Shown in pieces: positions 54,637-63,342 of a stretch of 64,000 bases of DNA (within the stretch, counting starts at the first letter, position 1; every line of letters begins with the position of its first letter). This stretch comes from Martelella sp. HB161492 (GTDB lineage Bacteria > Pseudomonadota > Alphaproteobacteria > Rhizobiales > Rhizobiaceae). The stretch is from positions 248,001 to 312,000 of the forward strand of contig NZ_JAATVV010000006.1 in NCBI RefSeq assembly GCF_013184775.1, written 5' to 3'. The notes beneath the pieces were generated by a model. It saw only the letters and a list, made by a program, of their open reading frames with translations. It did no database searches and was not told the DNA's origin. The position numbers were made by a program, and so were the translations under genes.

Positions 54637-54672
54637 GCCGGATTTCCCGCCGCCCCCTTCGGCGGAAACAAA

Positions 54673-54703
54673 GATCGTCGCGGCACTCATGGTCGCGACG
54701 ATC
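54673..54703 (+). terminator. Intercistronic hairpin between binding-protein and permease genes
   Basis: GATCGTCGCG and CGCGACGATC form a perfect 10-bp stem with an 11-nt loop. A smaller CCGCC/GGCGG hairpin sits just before it (54650-54664). There is no T-run, so read-through into the permease genes is expected, with more binding-protein mRNA retained. Confidence 0.58.
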
Positions 54704-54744
54704 CGGCCTCTGGCAAAGGCATCGCGGTTTCAGGGATCAAATAT

Positions 54745-55584
54745 ATGACAAAAGCCAAGACGACGATTTTTCTGCTGCCGGGCATTGCCCTGACGCTCGC
54801 CGTTTTCATACTGCCTTTCGCCTTTCTGACAGTCACCAGCTTCTGGTCGCAAAAGGAAGGCTCGCTGCTCCTCGATCCGAGTTTCACGCTCAAGAACTAC
54901 ATTCGTATTCTGACTGACCGCTTCTTTCTGTCAGTGGTCTGGCGCACGCTTCTGATCGGCCTGGCAACGGTTGCCATCTGCCTCGCTTTCGGCCTGCCGA
55001 TTGCACGCTGGATTTCCCACCGGGCGCGAAAGGCGCGCGGCCTGCTCATTATTCTGATCCTGACACCGATGATCAGCGGTGCGCTGGTGCAGACACTGGG
55101 TCTGGTCAATCTTCTCAGCCTTCTCGGGCTTGTCAACGGTGCGCTGAAATCGCTCGGTCTCATTCACAGCTCGATCCATTTTCTCGGCAACGAGACCGGC
55201 GTCTTGATCGGCCTGGTTCAGGCCTTTCTGCCGCTCATGGTCCTGCCGCTGGTGACGACACTCAGCCGCTTGCCCCGCGACATGGAATTGGCAGCCCACT
55301 CCCTCGGCGCAAACGGGTTCCAGATCTGGAGAACCGTTATCCTGCCGCTTGCCATGCCCGGCATTCTGGCGGGCTGCGTGCTGGTATTCTTTGCCGCCGT
55401 GACGTCCTTTGTGACGCCGCAAATTCTCGGTCAGGGCAAGACACCGACATTCGGGACCGTGATGTATCAACAGGTGGCCATGGTCAATGACTGGCCGTTC
55501 GCCTCTGCTCTGGCGGTGGTCATGCTGATCATTCTTGCCCTTGTCACATTCGCGCTGAAGCGTTGGTCGGGAGCCCAGAAATGA
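54745..55584 (+). CDS. ABC transporter permease (PotB-like)
   Basis: 279 aa with six membrane segments. Helix 1 is IFLLPGIALTLAVFILPFAFLT (outline). The EAA loop LPRDMELAAHSLGANGFQIWRTVILPLAMPGILAG (outline) is that of the spermidine/putrescine/iron importer class. A 108-bp space with the hairpin separates it from the binding protein. It overlaps the next permease gene by 4 nt (ATGA). Confidence 0.93.
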   Translation: MTKAKTTIFLLPGIALTLAVFILPFAFLTVTSFWSQKEGSLLLDPSFTLKNYIRILTDRFFLSVVWRTLLIGLATVAICLAFGLPIARWISHRARKARGLLIILILTPMISGALVQTLGLVNLLSLLGLVNGALKSLGLIHSSIHFLGNETGVLIGLVQAFLPLMVLPLVTTLSRLPRDMELAAHSLGANGFQIWRTVILPLAMPGILAGCVLVFFAAVTSFVTPQILGQGKTPTFGTVMYQQVAMVNDWPFASALAVVMLIILALVTFALKRWSGAQK

Positions 55585-56378
55585 AACTACACGGTCGCTT
55601 GATCGATCTTGTCTGGATCGCCATCATCATCATTGGCTTCATCGTCGTTCTGACGCCGATCTTTGTCATCTTCCTCTCCTCCTTCAATGCTTCAGAAGCG
55701 TTCCGCTTTCCGCCGCGAGGCTATTCCCTGCGATGGTATGTTGCCGCCTTTAGCAGACCGGAATATGCAGCGGCGTTGCGAGTCAGCATGATCGTCGGAA
55801 CGATTTCCACCGCGCTTGCCGTCATCATCGGCGCCTTGTCGGCGCGCGCGCTCATCAAGAGTGAGTTTCGCGGCAAGGCAGCGACCGAGGGCCTGCTCCT
55901 TGCTCCTCTGGCGCTTCCGCATATCGTCTGGGCCGTCGGCCTGACGCAGATCTACGCGCGGATCGGTATCGGCGGCTCGCTGATCGGCCTTGTCCTGGCC
56001 CATACGACACTCTGTCTGCCCTTCGCCGTCAGGATCATGATGACGACCTTCAGCCAGCTCGATGAAACACTTGAAGGTGCTGCACTCAGCCTCGGCGCCT
56101 CTCAAAGCCAGGTCCTGCGAACAATCACCCTGCCTCTGATCTGGCCGGGCCTCCTCACAAGTGCGGTTTTCACCTTCCTCACCTCATTCAATGAAGTCAC
56201 GGTATCGGTCCTGATCGCCGGCTCGCGCTATCTGACTTATCCCGTAAGGGTCTATTCGGAAATGCGCAGCCAGGGCATTGATCCGACAACGGTGGCACTC
56301 AGCGCCATGTTCGTGGTGGTCGCCGTTGCTTTGGTTCTTATCGGCGAACGGATGTTTCGTTGGTCAAGCCGCCTCTAA
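55581..56378 (+). CDS. ABC transporter permease (PotC-like)
   Basis: 265 aa from the ATG at 55581, coupled to the previous stop by ATGA. Six membrane segments, the PotC-like LSSFNASEAFRFPPRGYSLRWYVAAF (outline) external segment after helix 1, and the EAA loop LDETLEGAALSLGASQSQVLRTITLPLIWPG (outline). It forms the channel with the PotB-like partner. Confidence 0.93.
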   Translation: MKLHGRLIDLVWIAIIIIGFIVVLTPIFVIFLSSFNASEAFRFPPRGYSLRWYVAAFSRPEYAAALRVSMIVGTISTALAVIIGALSARALIKSEFRGKAATEGLLLAPLALPHIVWAVGLTQIYARIGIGGSLIGLVLAHTTLCLPFAVRIMMTTFSQLDETLEGAALSLGASQSQVLRTITLPLIWPGLLTSAVFTFLTSFNEVTVSVLIAGSRYLTYPVRVYSEMRSQGIDPTTVALSAMFVVVAVALVLIGERMFRWSSRL

Positions 56379-56424
56379 TTCTCTCACCCGCCACATATCA
56401 GCACTGCGATAAAGGACAAAGAAC

Positions 56425-57504
56425 GTGAGCGACACTTATCTTTCCATCGAGAATATGTGGAAGGCCTATGGTGACACCAAAGTGCTCCATTCCGTCTCAC
56501 TGGACGTTCAGAAAGGCGAGTTTCTGGCTCTGCTTGGCCCGAGCGGCTGCGGCAAGACGACCCTGTTGCGGATGATCTCCGGTCTGCTGCAGCCAAATGG
56601 CGGAATGTTGAAACTGAACGGAAAAACGATCACCGATGTCCCGGCCAACCGGCGCGGTATCGGTCTGGTCTTCCAGAATTATGCCCTGTTTCCGCATATG
56701 TCCGTTGCCGAGAATGTCGGCTATGGGCTGCGTATGCGCAAGGTCGCCAAGACCGAGATTGCCGCTAATGTCAAAGAGGCTCTTGATCTGGTGAAACTCA
56801 CGCATCTGGGAGAAAGGATGCCCTCAGAGCTGTCCGGCGGCCAGCAGCAGCGTGTGGCTCTTGCCCGTGCGCTGGCGATCAAGCCGCAACTTCTGTTGCT
56901 GGATGAGCCGCTGAGCAATCTCGACGCCGTGTTGCGCACCAGCGTCCGCGCCGAGCTTCTCGAGCTTCACAATCGCACCGGGCTGACGACGATCATGGTC
57001 ACCCACGACCAGGCCGAAGCCATGACGCTCGCCGATCGCATCGTAGTGCTCAACAATGGTCACGTGCTTCAGCACGATGCACCTCAGGCGATCTACGAAC
57101 AGCCGCAACATGCTTTCGTCTCGACATTTGTCGGCTCACCACCTGCTTCATTGCTCGAAGTCACCCGTCGCGTCGACGGCGGCTACCGGCTCGAAGACAC
57201 AAACTGGGACGCCGGGTCTCACCTCAGTCAGAAGCTCGCCGAGATCAAGCGCCGGAAATATCACCTGGGTCTGCGGCCGGAAGAGCTGAGCTTTTCTGCC
57301 GAAGGCGCCCTTGCCTCACTGCCCTGCGCCATCAGAACGGTCGAATATCTGGGGGCCGAGCGGCTCGTTCATGTCGATGTCGGAACGCAGAAACTGATCG
57401 TTCGGCTCGGGCGCTCCGACACCCTTCCGTCAACACCGGGTCATATCTACCTGCAAACCTTGCCTCCGATCTTCGACACAGAAGACGGACGCCGGCTGGG
57501 ATGA
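56425..57504 (+). CDS. ABC transporter ATP-binding protein (PotA-like)
   Basis: 359 aa from a GTG at 56425 (AAAGGACAAAG upstream). Walker A GPSGCGKTT, Q-loop LVFQNYALFPHMS, signature LSGGQQQRVALARAL, Walker B LLLDEPLSNLD, and a C-terminal TOBE regulatory domain (from about residue 240; LGLRPEELSFS). It is the single ATPase that would form a homodimer under the PotB/PotC-like pair and completes the transporter. Confidence 0.94.
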   Translation: MSDTYLSIENMWKAYGDTKVLHSVSLDVQKGEFLALLGPSGCGKTTLLRMISGLLQPNGGMLKLNGKTITDVPANRRGIGLVFQNYALFPHMSVAENVGYGLRMRKVAKTEIAANVKEALDLVKLTHLGERMPSELSGGQQQRVALARALAIKPQLLLLDEPLSNLDAVLRTSVRAELLELHNRTGLTTIMVTHDQAEAMTLADRIVVLNNGHVLQHDAPQAIYEQPQHAFVSTFVGSPPASLLEVTRRVDGGYRLEDTNWDAGSHLSQKLAEIKRRKYHLGLRPEELSFSAEGALASLPCAIRTVEYLGAERLVHVDVGTQKLIVRLGRSDTLPSTPGHIYLQTLPPIFDTEDGRRLG

Positions 57505-58041
57505 CAACGACAGGTCTTTGATGCGGCCCCGGTCCCCAAGACCAGCATGATCTCACCGGCGCCAAAGAGAACGCGAAAAAAATGCCAAAGCAGTCCCATG
57601 CGAGACGGCTTTGGCGATCAGCCGCTTTTGCCGTCTTCCCGATAAACGACAACGTTCGCGCGCCGGCCACCTTTGTCGTGGTGGCAAATTCGGGATTTCC
57701 CTCGCCGCTCAGTGCATGCGCCATTTCCGGCGCGCTGCCACTTTTTTTCCGACAAGGCCAGGTCGGACTGACCGTTGTGGCCAAGCGGGCGGCAAATCTG
57801 CGTGAAAGCATCTCATCAACACCCTGGTGATTTGACCTGAGCAAATAACTCGTGTTTCCTGTCATTGTTGCTGGAATCTGGCGTGGCCGTCCAGACAGCG
57901 TGCTTGTTGGCCTTTTCTGATGTTCTCATTTCAAAGAATGGCTGCTTGGGTCATGAACCCGGCAATGACCTTGAGCTGCCTGCCGAATCGCCAAAGACAC
58001 GACGCCTTCATTTTCTGACGTTACCCGTCGAGGAAGAGACA
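57505..58041. other. Non-coding stretch before the AraC gene
   Basis: No supported gene in 537 bp. A plus-strand open frame of 82 codons (57582-57830) and a minus-strand frame of 177 codons that runs into the ATPase gene have no ribosome site and no family match I know. It presumably carries the promoter of the AraC gene; I see no clear palindrome. Confidence 0.4.
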
Positions 58042-58950
58042 ATGCTCCAGAATCTGGCTTCAGCCACTGCGCCGCATCAGGGAAAGACCATTGACTCGTT
58101 TGGCTGCCCGTTCAGCCAACTCTCGACAAACCAGAGCCTTCGTGGTGGCGATATCAGCTTCTTCCGCAAGAGTGCCGAAGATGAGCACCTCAGCCAGGTC
58201 GCGACAGATGCGAGCAATCGCGGTTTTGCCATCGGGGTATCCATGGCCAGCGGACACAGGCGGCGGATCTTTCACGCGCATCACGCTGCCAGCTTCGTCT
58301 TTCCGCAAGACGGGCTCTACATCCGCAATCTGGCCGATCCCTACAAGGCGGATCTCGCCGGCCCGTTTGACTTCCTGCTTCTGGAGATTTCACCTGCCGC
58401 ACTGCAAAATATCGCTCAGGAGAGCGATCTTGCCACGGTGACCGAGCTTCAGCTCAAGACAGCGGAAACCGATACCGTCCTTGCCAGCCTGGTCAAGGCC
58501 ATGGCCCCCGCGATCGAGAATCCAGGCGAGAGCAGCAAGCTGTTTGTCGATCAGCTGGCCACAGCCATCGGCACGCATATCGTCCAGCGTTACGGCGGCG
58601 CGACGCGTAGAGCAGCTCCCGGCAGGAAACTGTCCCGGGCACACGAGGTCCTGGCAAAGAACCTTCTGAGCGAGAATCTGCATGGCGACATCTCGGTTCT
58701 CGAGGTCGCGCGCGCCTGCAATCTGTCGCGCGGCTATTTCATCCATGCCTTCCGTGAGACGACCGGCATGACACCCTATCAGTGGCTGCTGAATGCGCGC
58801 GTCTCGCGGGCCTGCGAACTGCTGCGCTCCTCGACGCTCTCACTTGCCGAAATCGCCTTAGCCTGCGGCTTTTCCGATCAAAGCCACTTCACCCGCGTCT
58901 TTACCAGAGCGACCGGTGCAACACCGGGCCTCTGGCGGCGAACCGCCTGA
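58042..58950 (+). CDS. AraC family transcriptional regulator
   Basis: 302 aa from the ATG at 58042 (GAGGAAGAGA upstream); the frame to 57865 is not supported. The N-terminal 190 residues form an AraC-binding-type effector domain with a HRRRIFHAHHAASFVFPQDG segment. The C-terminal double HTH is clear: ISVLEVARACNLSRGYFIHAFRETTGMTPYQWL (outline) and LAEIALACGFSDQSHFTRVFTRATGATPGLWRR (outline). It may be an activator of the transporter/hydrolase operon it follows, acting together with the LacI repressor. Confidence 0.92.
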   Translation: MLQNLASATAPHQGKTIDSFGCPFSQLSTNQSLRGGDISFFRKSAEDEHLSQVATDASNRGFAIGVSMASGHRRRIFHAHHAASFVFPQDGLYIRNLADPYKADLAGPFDFLLLEISPAALQNIAQESDLATVTELQLKTAETDTVLASLVKAMAPAIENPGESSKLFVDQLATAIGTHIVQRYGGATRRAAPGRKLSRAHEVLAKNLLSENLHGDISVLEVARACNLSRGYFIHAFRETTGMTPYQWLLNARVSRACELLRSSTLSLAEIALACGFSDQSHFTRVFTRATGATPGLWRRTA

Positions 58951-59119
58951 GAGAAAGCCACAGGCCCCGGCAATTCATGCGTTTGACCTGAGGTCTGAAA
59001 TATCTGCAGCGGCGAGCGGAAAAATCACTTTTGACAAGACATGCGGCGGGCGTTGCAGTCTGCTTTCCGACAAGGCTTCCGCGCCGGATAGCCCAGACAC
59101 GAACGGGAAGGACACGCTG

Positions 59120-59365
59120 ATGACCGTTATCTATCATGTCGGCCTGCACGCTGATGGCTATGCCTACCGGATGGAGGAGGCTTGGTCGGAGACATTCCCC
59201 ACGCATAAGGCTGCCCTTGCGGCGGCGCGTTCGGCTGCCGCCAAGCAGCGCGCCGGCGGCAGGGATGCCCATATTCTTTATGAAACGGAAGATGGCGAAT
59301 GGCATCGCGAATATGCCGATGGTGGCGATCGGCCCGAGACCATTGTTGTTGACGATATCGAATGA
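59120..59365 (+). CDS. DUF2188 domain small protein
   Basis: 81 aa from the ATG at 59120 (GGGAAGGACACG upstream). The layout is that of DUF2188: an N-terminal strand (IYHVGLHADGYAYRMEE), a helix with KAALAAARSAAAKQRAGG and a strand with EDGEWHREY. The function of the family is unknown. It is flanked by the AraC gene and convergent small ORF, and looks monocistronic. Confidence 0.82.
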   Translation: MTVIYHVGLHADGYAYRMEEAWSETFPTHKAALAAARSAAAKQRAGGRDAHILYETEDGEWHREYADGGDRPETIVVDDIE

Positions 59366-59426
59366 CCTGGCCGACGATTGCGAACCGGGCCGCGGGCTTT
59401 CAGGGCCTGCGGTCCGGCCGGCCGGT

Positions 59427-59609
59427 TCATTTTTGCTGCATGTCATTGGTCATGGCGACCAGAAGCCCGCCAAGGGCAACGGGGAGCGTCAATTTGATGG
59501 TCCGGGGACGGCGAAACTTCTCACCGGGCAGTATCCGTTCAAGGTCGACCGGTTCCGCCAGGCTTTCAATGCCGTCGCGAAGTGGAAGCTGCGTGTCATT
59601 CTTGGTCAT
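59427..59609 (-). CDS. Small hypothetical protein
   Basis: A 60-aa open frame with ATG preceded by AAAGGAAC 9-14 nt upstream. The sequence is balanced in composition (MTKNDTQLPLRDGIESLAEP start) with one hydrophobic run (KLTLPVALGGLLVAMT) that could be a membrane anchor. No family recognised. It is downstream of the AraC gene at 59694 on the same strand, 85 bp away. Confidence 0.5.
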   Translation of the reverse strand: MTKNDTQLPLRDGIESLAEPVDLERILPGEKFRRPRTIKLTLPVALGGLLVAMTNDMQQK

Positions 59610-59693
59610 GGATCAAGTTCCTTTGGGGTATGAAACAGGCGCCCGGACGGCGTGGCCGTCTCACAGCGGGCAGTCAGCAACGTTGTCCTGAAA

Positions 59694-60269
59694 TCATCGA
59701 GGCTGTGCGGCCAGGATCGAAGCACGCCGCCAGTCTGTCGGCGTCACGCCGGTGTGACGGCGAAAAATACGCGAAAGATGGGCCTGATCGGACAGGCCGC
59801 AGTCAAGGGCGATTTCCGAAAGCGGTGCATCTGTCAGCGCGATGCTTCTTTTCGCCTTTTCGACCCGCCGGGCGATAATGAAGGCATGGGGCGAAACACC
59901 GAAACTCACTTTGAAAACGGATGAAAAATAACTGACACTCAGCCCGAGAAGGCCTGCCAGTTTGACGAGTGTAATCGTTTCGTCGATGTTTTCCTCGATA
60001 TGACGCCTTACCTTGGAGACCTGCCAAGGTGCAAGGCCGCCCCTTGCAGCGACCACCGGCTTCGCCGCCGGCGTTCTGTCCGCCGCCTCGTCCGGGCCTT
60101 TCGCCATGATCTGCTGCGCCTGGTTCAGGCAGGTCAGAGCCTTGCCGCGATCGTTTCCGTTCAGCAGCAGCGCCTGACCGATAAGCTTGGAAACGCCCGC
60201 GGAGGCGGGATCGGCAAAGATTGCCTCAACTGTGGCAAACGACGTCAGCGTTGGATCGGGATAGGTCAT
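59694..60269 (-). CDS. AraC-type helix-turn-helix regulator (short)
   Basis: 191 aa from the ATG at 60269, which has GAGGAA upstream; the frame continues to 60581 but that part belongs to a decayed gene. The N-terminal ~85 residues are not a known effector domain. The C-terminal double HTH is complete: HIEENIDETITLVKLAGLLGLSVSYFSSVFKVSFGVSPHAFI (outline) and LSEIALDCGLSDQAHLSRIFRRHTGVTPTDWRR (outline). Targets unknown. Confidence 0.9.
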   Translation of the reverse strand: MTYPDPTLTSFATVEAIFADPASAGVSKLIGQALLLNGNDRGKALTCLNQAQQIMAKGPDEAADRTPAAKPVVAARGGLAPWQVSKVRRHIEENIDETITLVKLAGLLGLSVSYFSSVFKVSFGVSPHAFIIARRVEKAKRSIALTDAPLSEIALDCGLSDQAHLSRIFRRHTGVTPTDWRRASILAAQPR

Positions 60270-60379
60270 GGTCAGTTCCTCGGAGATGGTTGATCGGCAA
60301 ATTCGATGCTCCGATGGTGACCGAGAGTAGCAGTCGACTGAATTACACTCGTGTTCGTCAATGCCAGACATTCGTTTGT

Positions 60380-60690
60380 CCGGCCTTATACCCGCGTATA
60401 GGTCTGCGGGTCGCGCCAGAAAGGCCGTGGCTTGCACCACGGCCAGCAAGGCCTTCGCCAACGGCGGAGGCGACGCGCTTGACTGAGCCGTTTCTGACAT
60501 CGCCGATCGCGAAGATGCCTGGTCGCGACGCCGAGACCGTCCCGGCCGCCGGTTCTTCGGCGATGCCGAGCTGATCGACAAGCGTCATCAGGTCGGGACG
60601 CACCAGAATATGGCCGTCCGGCTCGACAACCGCCGGCAACTGTTCCTTGCTCAGCCCAAAATCCGCCATTTGCGGTCCGGATGCGGTGCC
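60380..60690 (-). pseudogene. Remnant of a thioredoxin-reductase-like FAD oxidoreductase (C-terminal part)
   Basis: In one minus-strand frame (about 60666-60445) there is FGLSKEQLP, VVEPDGHILV, then SASRPGIFAIGDVRNGSVKRVASAVGEGLA (outline), the typical C-terminal FAD block. At about 60445 the match moves to another frame, which continues with AVVQATAFLARP. The N-terminal two thirds, including the NADPH part and any CxxC, are missing. A truncated and frameshifted gene is the simplest reading. An intact thioredoxin reductase is at 44696. Confidence 0.75.
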
Positions 60691-60699
60691 CGCCGACCC

Positions 60700-60740
60700 A
60701 AAAAGACCGGACGGACGCGGAGGGGAGCGCATCCGTCCGG
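60700..60740 (-). terminator. Rho-independent terminator of dps
   Basis: On the minus strand a 13-bp stem (CCGGACGGATGCG with CGCGTCCGTCCGG, one G-U) closes an 8-nt loop and is followed by TCTTTTT. It starts 14 bp after the dps stop. This is the clearest terminator in the window. Confidence 0.88.
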
Positions 60741-60753
60741 CAGTCTGGCACCG

Positions 60754-61272
60754 TCAGGCGTTGGTGGCGCGCAGGATTTCGAACAGGAACCAGATGCGTT
60801 TTTCGGTCTCGTCGATCCAGTTCTCCAGAAGGCTCGCCGTGGCGACGTCACCATGTTCGTCGCAGACGCCATGAAGCGCGCGCATGCGGGCGGCCAGATC
60901 GGCGTTGTCGGATCGCAGCTCCGCCAGCATTTCGTGCGGATGGACGAATTCGGCGTCATTGTCGGCGATCCGCTGCTTTGCGGCGATATCGCCGATCGAG
61001 GTCAGCGTCAGACCGCCGAGCTTGCGCACGCGCTCGGCAAGCGGGTCGGTCATGGCCAGCAGATCATCGGCGTGATCATCGAGCATCAGATGCCAGTCGC
61101 GGAAACTGGCGCCGGACATATGCCAATGAAAATTCTTGGTTTTCAGGAACACGGCAAAAATATCGGCCAGCAGTGCGTTCGCACCGGCGGTGATATCCCT
61201 TGCAGCCTCGACGCCAAGCCCCGACGGCGTGTGAAGCGATGCGCTGCGACGTGCGGCAGTATTACTATCCAT
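60754..61272 (-). CDS. dps: Dps family DNA-binding ferritin-like protein
   Basis: 172 aa from the ATG at 61272 (AAGGAG upstream); the frame to 61368 overlaps the DUF1275 gene. The ferroxidase site at the dimer interface is seen in KTKNFHWHMSGASFRDWHLMLDDHADDL (outline: His, His, Asp). A helix-rich body with the C-terminal TASLLENWIDETEKRIWFLFEIL follows. It stores iron and protects DNA under oxidative stress. It follows the DUF1275 gene by 22 bp on the same strand and ends in a strong terminator. Confidence 0.94.
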   Translation of the reverse strand: MDSNTAARRSASLHTPSGLGVEAARDITAGANALLADIFAVFLKTKNFHWHMSGASFRDWHLMLDDHADDLLAMTDPLAERVRKLGGLTLTSIGDIAAKQRIADNDAEFVHPHEMLAELRSDNADLAARMRALHGVCDEHGDVATASLLENWIDETEKRIWFLFEILRATNA

Positions 61273-61294
61273 CTTTCGGTCTCCTTGTTGAGAT

Positions 61295-62071
61295 TTAGTC
61301 AAAACGCCCGCTTGCCGGCGGATCACTGGCCGGAAAGCTCTCCCGCAGGGCCTCGTCGACCCTGTCATCCGCTTCGGCGGCCGGGCGGGCTTTGTGTGGA
61401 ACCGGCCTCTCTTCGCGCCAGCTGAGCATCAAGGCTGCGGCAATGGTGAGCGGCGGAATGAAGAAGCAGAACCGGTGCGACACCCGGTATGCCAGCGCCG
61501 CAACCGCACATCCGGCGGCGAACAGAACGAGCGCCCGGATCAGCGGCATGAGCCGCGGATAGATGGGCAGCCCCTTCGTTCTGTCGCCGAAGAGGACGTC
61601 GGAAAGGTCCAGCATGATCTGCGTTGTGGTTCCGGTCAGAAGCGTCGTCGGCGGCTGATCGGTCAGATGCGTGCGATGCAGCGCATTCTGGATCGCCATC
61701 GCCACCACCAGAACCATGCCCAGCGGCACGGATGCGTCGCCGGCGCGATCATGCAGCGGCAGCACGACAGCGAGGAGCGCGGCGAGCAGAAACAGCGCGC
61801 ATTTGAGCGCCAGAAAGACCGGTACCGCCTGAATCCTGCGCCTCTGCATCCAGTCGCCGAAAGCGCGCGCCAGCAGCACGGTGATACAAAAAACCGGCAG
61901 CGCCAGAAGCTTGGCCAGCACGCCACCGGTCCCGTTTGCGAGGGTAGCACCCAGGGTCACGAAATTGCCGGTGACATGGGCGGTGAAGAGCCCGTTCAGG
62001 GCGACAAAGCCCATCGTGTCGACATAGCCGCCATTGAAGCTCAGCACCGATGCGATCGAAGACCGGGACAT
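61295..62071 (-). CDS. DUF1275 (YoaK-like) membrane protein
   Basis: 258 aa with about six membrane segments. The family start FNGGYVDTMGFVALNGLFTAHVTGN (outline) and TTLLTGTTTQIMLDLSDVLF are clear. The C-terminal tail DEALRESFPASDPPASG is a short acidic motif found at the ends of many unrelated proteobacterial stress proteins. The family function is unknown. It is probably co-transcribed with dps. Confidence 0.9.
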   Translation of the reverse strand: MSRSSIASVLSFNGGYVDTMGFVALNGLFTAHVTGNFVTLGATLANGTGGVLAKLLALPVFCITVLLARAFGDWMQRRRIQAVPVFLALKCALFLLAALLAVVLPLHDRAGDASVPLGMVLVVAMAIQNALHRTHLTDQPPTTLLTGTTTQIMLDLSDVLFGDRTKGLPIYPRLMPLIRALVLFAAGCAVAALAYRVSHRFCFFIPPLTIAAALMLSWREERPVPHKARPAAEADDRVDEALRESFPASDPPASGRFD

Positions 62072-62154
62072 GGAATGACTCCATCAGAAGCGGGTAAGGC
62101 TGTCGGCCCTGCTTCCATGACGGCAATGCCCCGCCATGGAAGCGGCCTCTACGA

Positions 62155-63147
62155 TCAATCCTGAATGAAGGTCAGAATGTCAGGATTGAGAACCTCGGCA
62201 TGGGTTGTCAGCATGCCGTGCGGGAAGCCCGGATAGATCTTCAGTGTCGAGCCCGGCACCAGCTTTGCCTGGAGCTCGGAGGCATCCTTGTAGGGCACGA
62301 TCTGGTCGTCATCGCCCTGCAGGATCAGCGTCGGCACGGTGATGGCCTTCAGATCGGCTGTCTGGTCGGTCTCCGAAAAGGCCTTGATGCCCTCGTAATG
62401 GGCCTTGATGCTGCCATTCATGCCCTGACGCCACCAGTTGTTGATCACGCCCGGATAGACCTTCGCATCGGGCCGGTTGAAGCCATAAAACGGGCCGGAA
62501 GCGACATCGAGGAAGAATTGCGCCCGGTTCGCCGCAAGCTGCTTGCGGAAATCATCGAAGACTTCGATCGGCGTGCCGCCGGGATTGCTTTCGGTCTTGA
62601 CCATGATCGGCGGCACGGCCGCCACCATGACGAGGCCGGCAACGCGGCCCTGCGGCTGGCCGTAGCGGGCCACATAGGCAAGCGCTTCGCCGCCGCCGGT
62701 GGAGTGGCCGATGTGAACGGCATTCCTCAGATCGAGCGCTTCCGTGACGGCTGCGGCATCGGCGGCATAATGCGCCATATCGTGTCCGTCACTCACCTGC
62801 GCCGAGCGACCGTGGCCGCGACGGTCATGGGCGACAACACGGAAGCCCCTGTTGACGAAGAACATCATCTGCGCATCCCAGTCATCGCTGGAAAGCGGCC
62901 AGCCATGGTGGAACATGATCGGCTGGGCATCCTTCGGCCCCCAATCCTTGTAGAAAATCTCGACGCCATCTTTGGTGGTGATAAAGCTCTCGGCCATCTG
63001 GCTCGCTCCTTCGGGTTGGTTCTGCGCTGTTTGGTTCTGAGGCTCCTGCGCCATCGCAAATGTCGGCAAGGCCGCAACGGTGGAGACGGAGGCACTGGCA
63101 ATCAGCACCTGCCGGCGTGAGAGGAAAAACTGCGTTGCATTGTTCAC
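62155..63147 (-). CDS. Alpha/beta hydrolase, non-haem chloroperoxidase-like, Tat-exported
   Basis: 330 aa. The N-terminus has a Tat motif and hydrophobic stretch (LSRRQVLIASASVSTVAALP). The mature part is a perhydrolase/chloroperoxidase-like hydrolase: FHHGWPLSSDDWDAQMMFF, HDRRGHGRSAQVSDGHDM, nucleophile HIGHSTGGGEAL, acid in LQGDDDQIVP, and PGFPHGML. Most family members are cytoplasmic, so export is a distinguishing feature. It would act on an ester or peracid in the periplasm. Transcribed alone, 83 bp upstream of the DUF1275 gene on the same strand. Confidence 0.92.
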   Translation of the reverse strand: MNNATQFFLSRRQVLIASASVSTVAALPTFAMAQEPQNQTAQNQPEGASQMAESFITTKDGVEIFYKDWGPKDAQPIMFHHGWPLSSDDWDAQMMFFVNRGFRVVAHDRRGHGRSAQVSDGHDMAHYAADAAAVTEALDLRNAVHIGHSTGGGEALAYVARYGQPQGRVAGLVMVAAVPPIMVKTESNPGGTPIEVFDDFRKQLAANRAQFFLDVASGPFYGFNRPDAKVYPGVINNWWRQGMNGSIKAHYEGIKAFSETDQTADLKAITVPTLILQGDDDQIVPYKDASELQAKLVPGSTLKIYPGFPHGMLTTHAEVLNPDILTFIQD

Positions 63148-63342
63148 CTGCGTCTCCTTTGAATGGCGGCGAGCCCATCGGCTGGACTGACAGGTGGAAC
63201 GCTAGCCGGGAGCGCGAACTGGCGATTGTCAAAAACGCGCGCGGTTTGGACAATCGTAATGTTTTGTGTTGATCACCGGACGTTCGGGCTGAAGCGCTGA
63301 TCGGGTCATATTGCAGCAATACTGATCTGCTTTAGGATCGGC

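Noticed and set aside
57582-57830. 82-codon open frame after the PotA-like gene
   Set aside because: No ribosome site or recognisable fold; could be debris, but cannot be supported.
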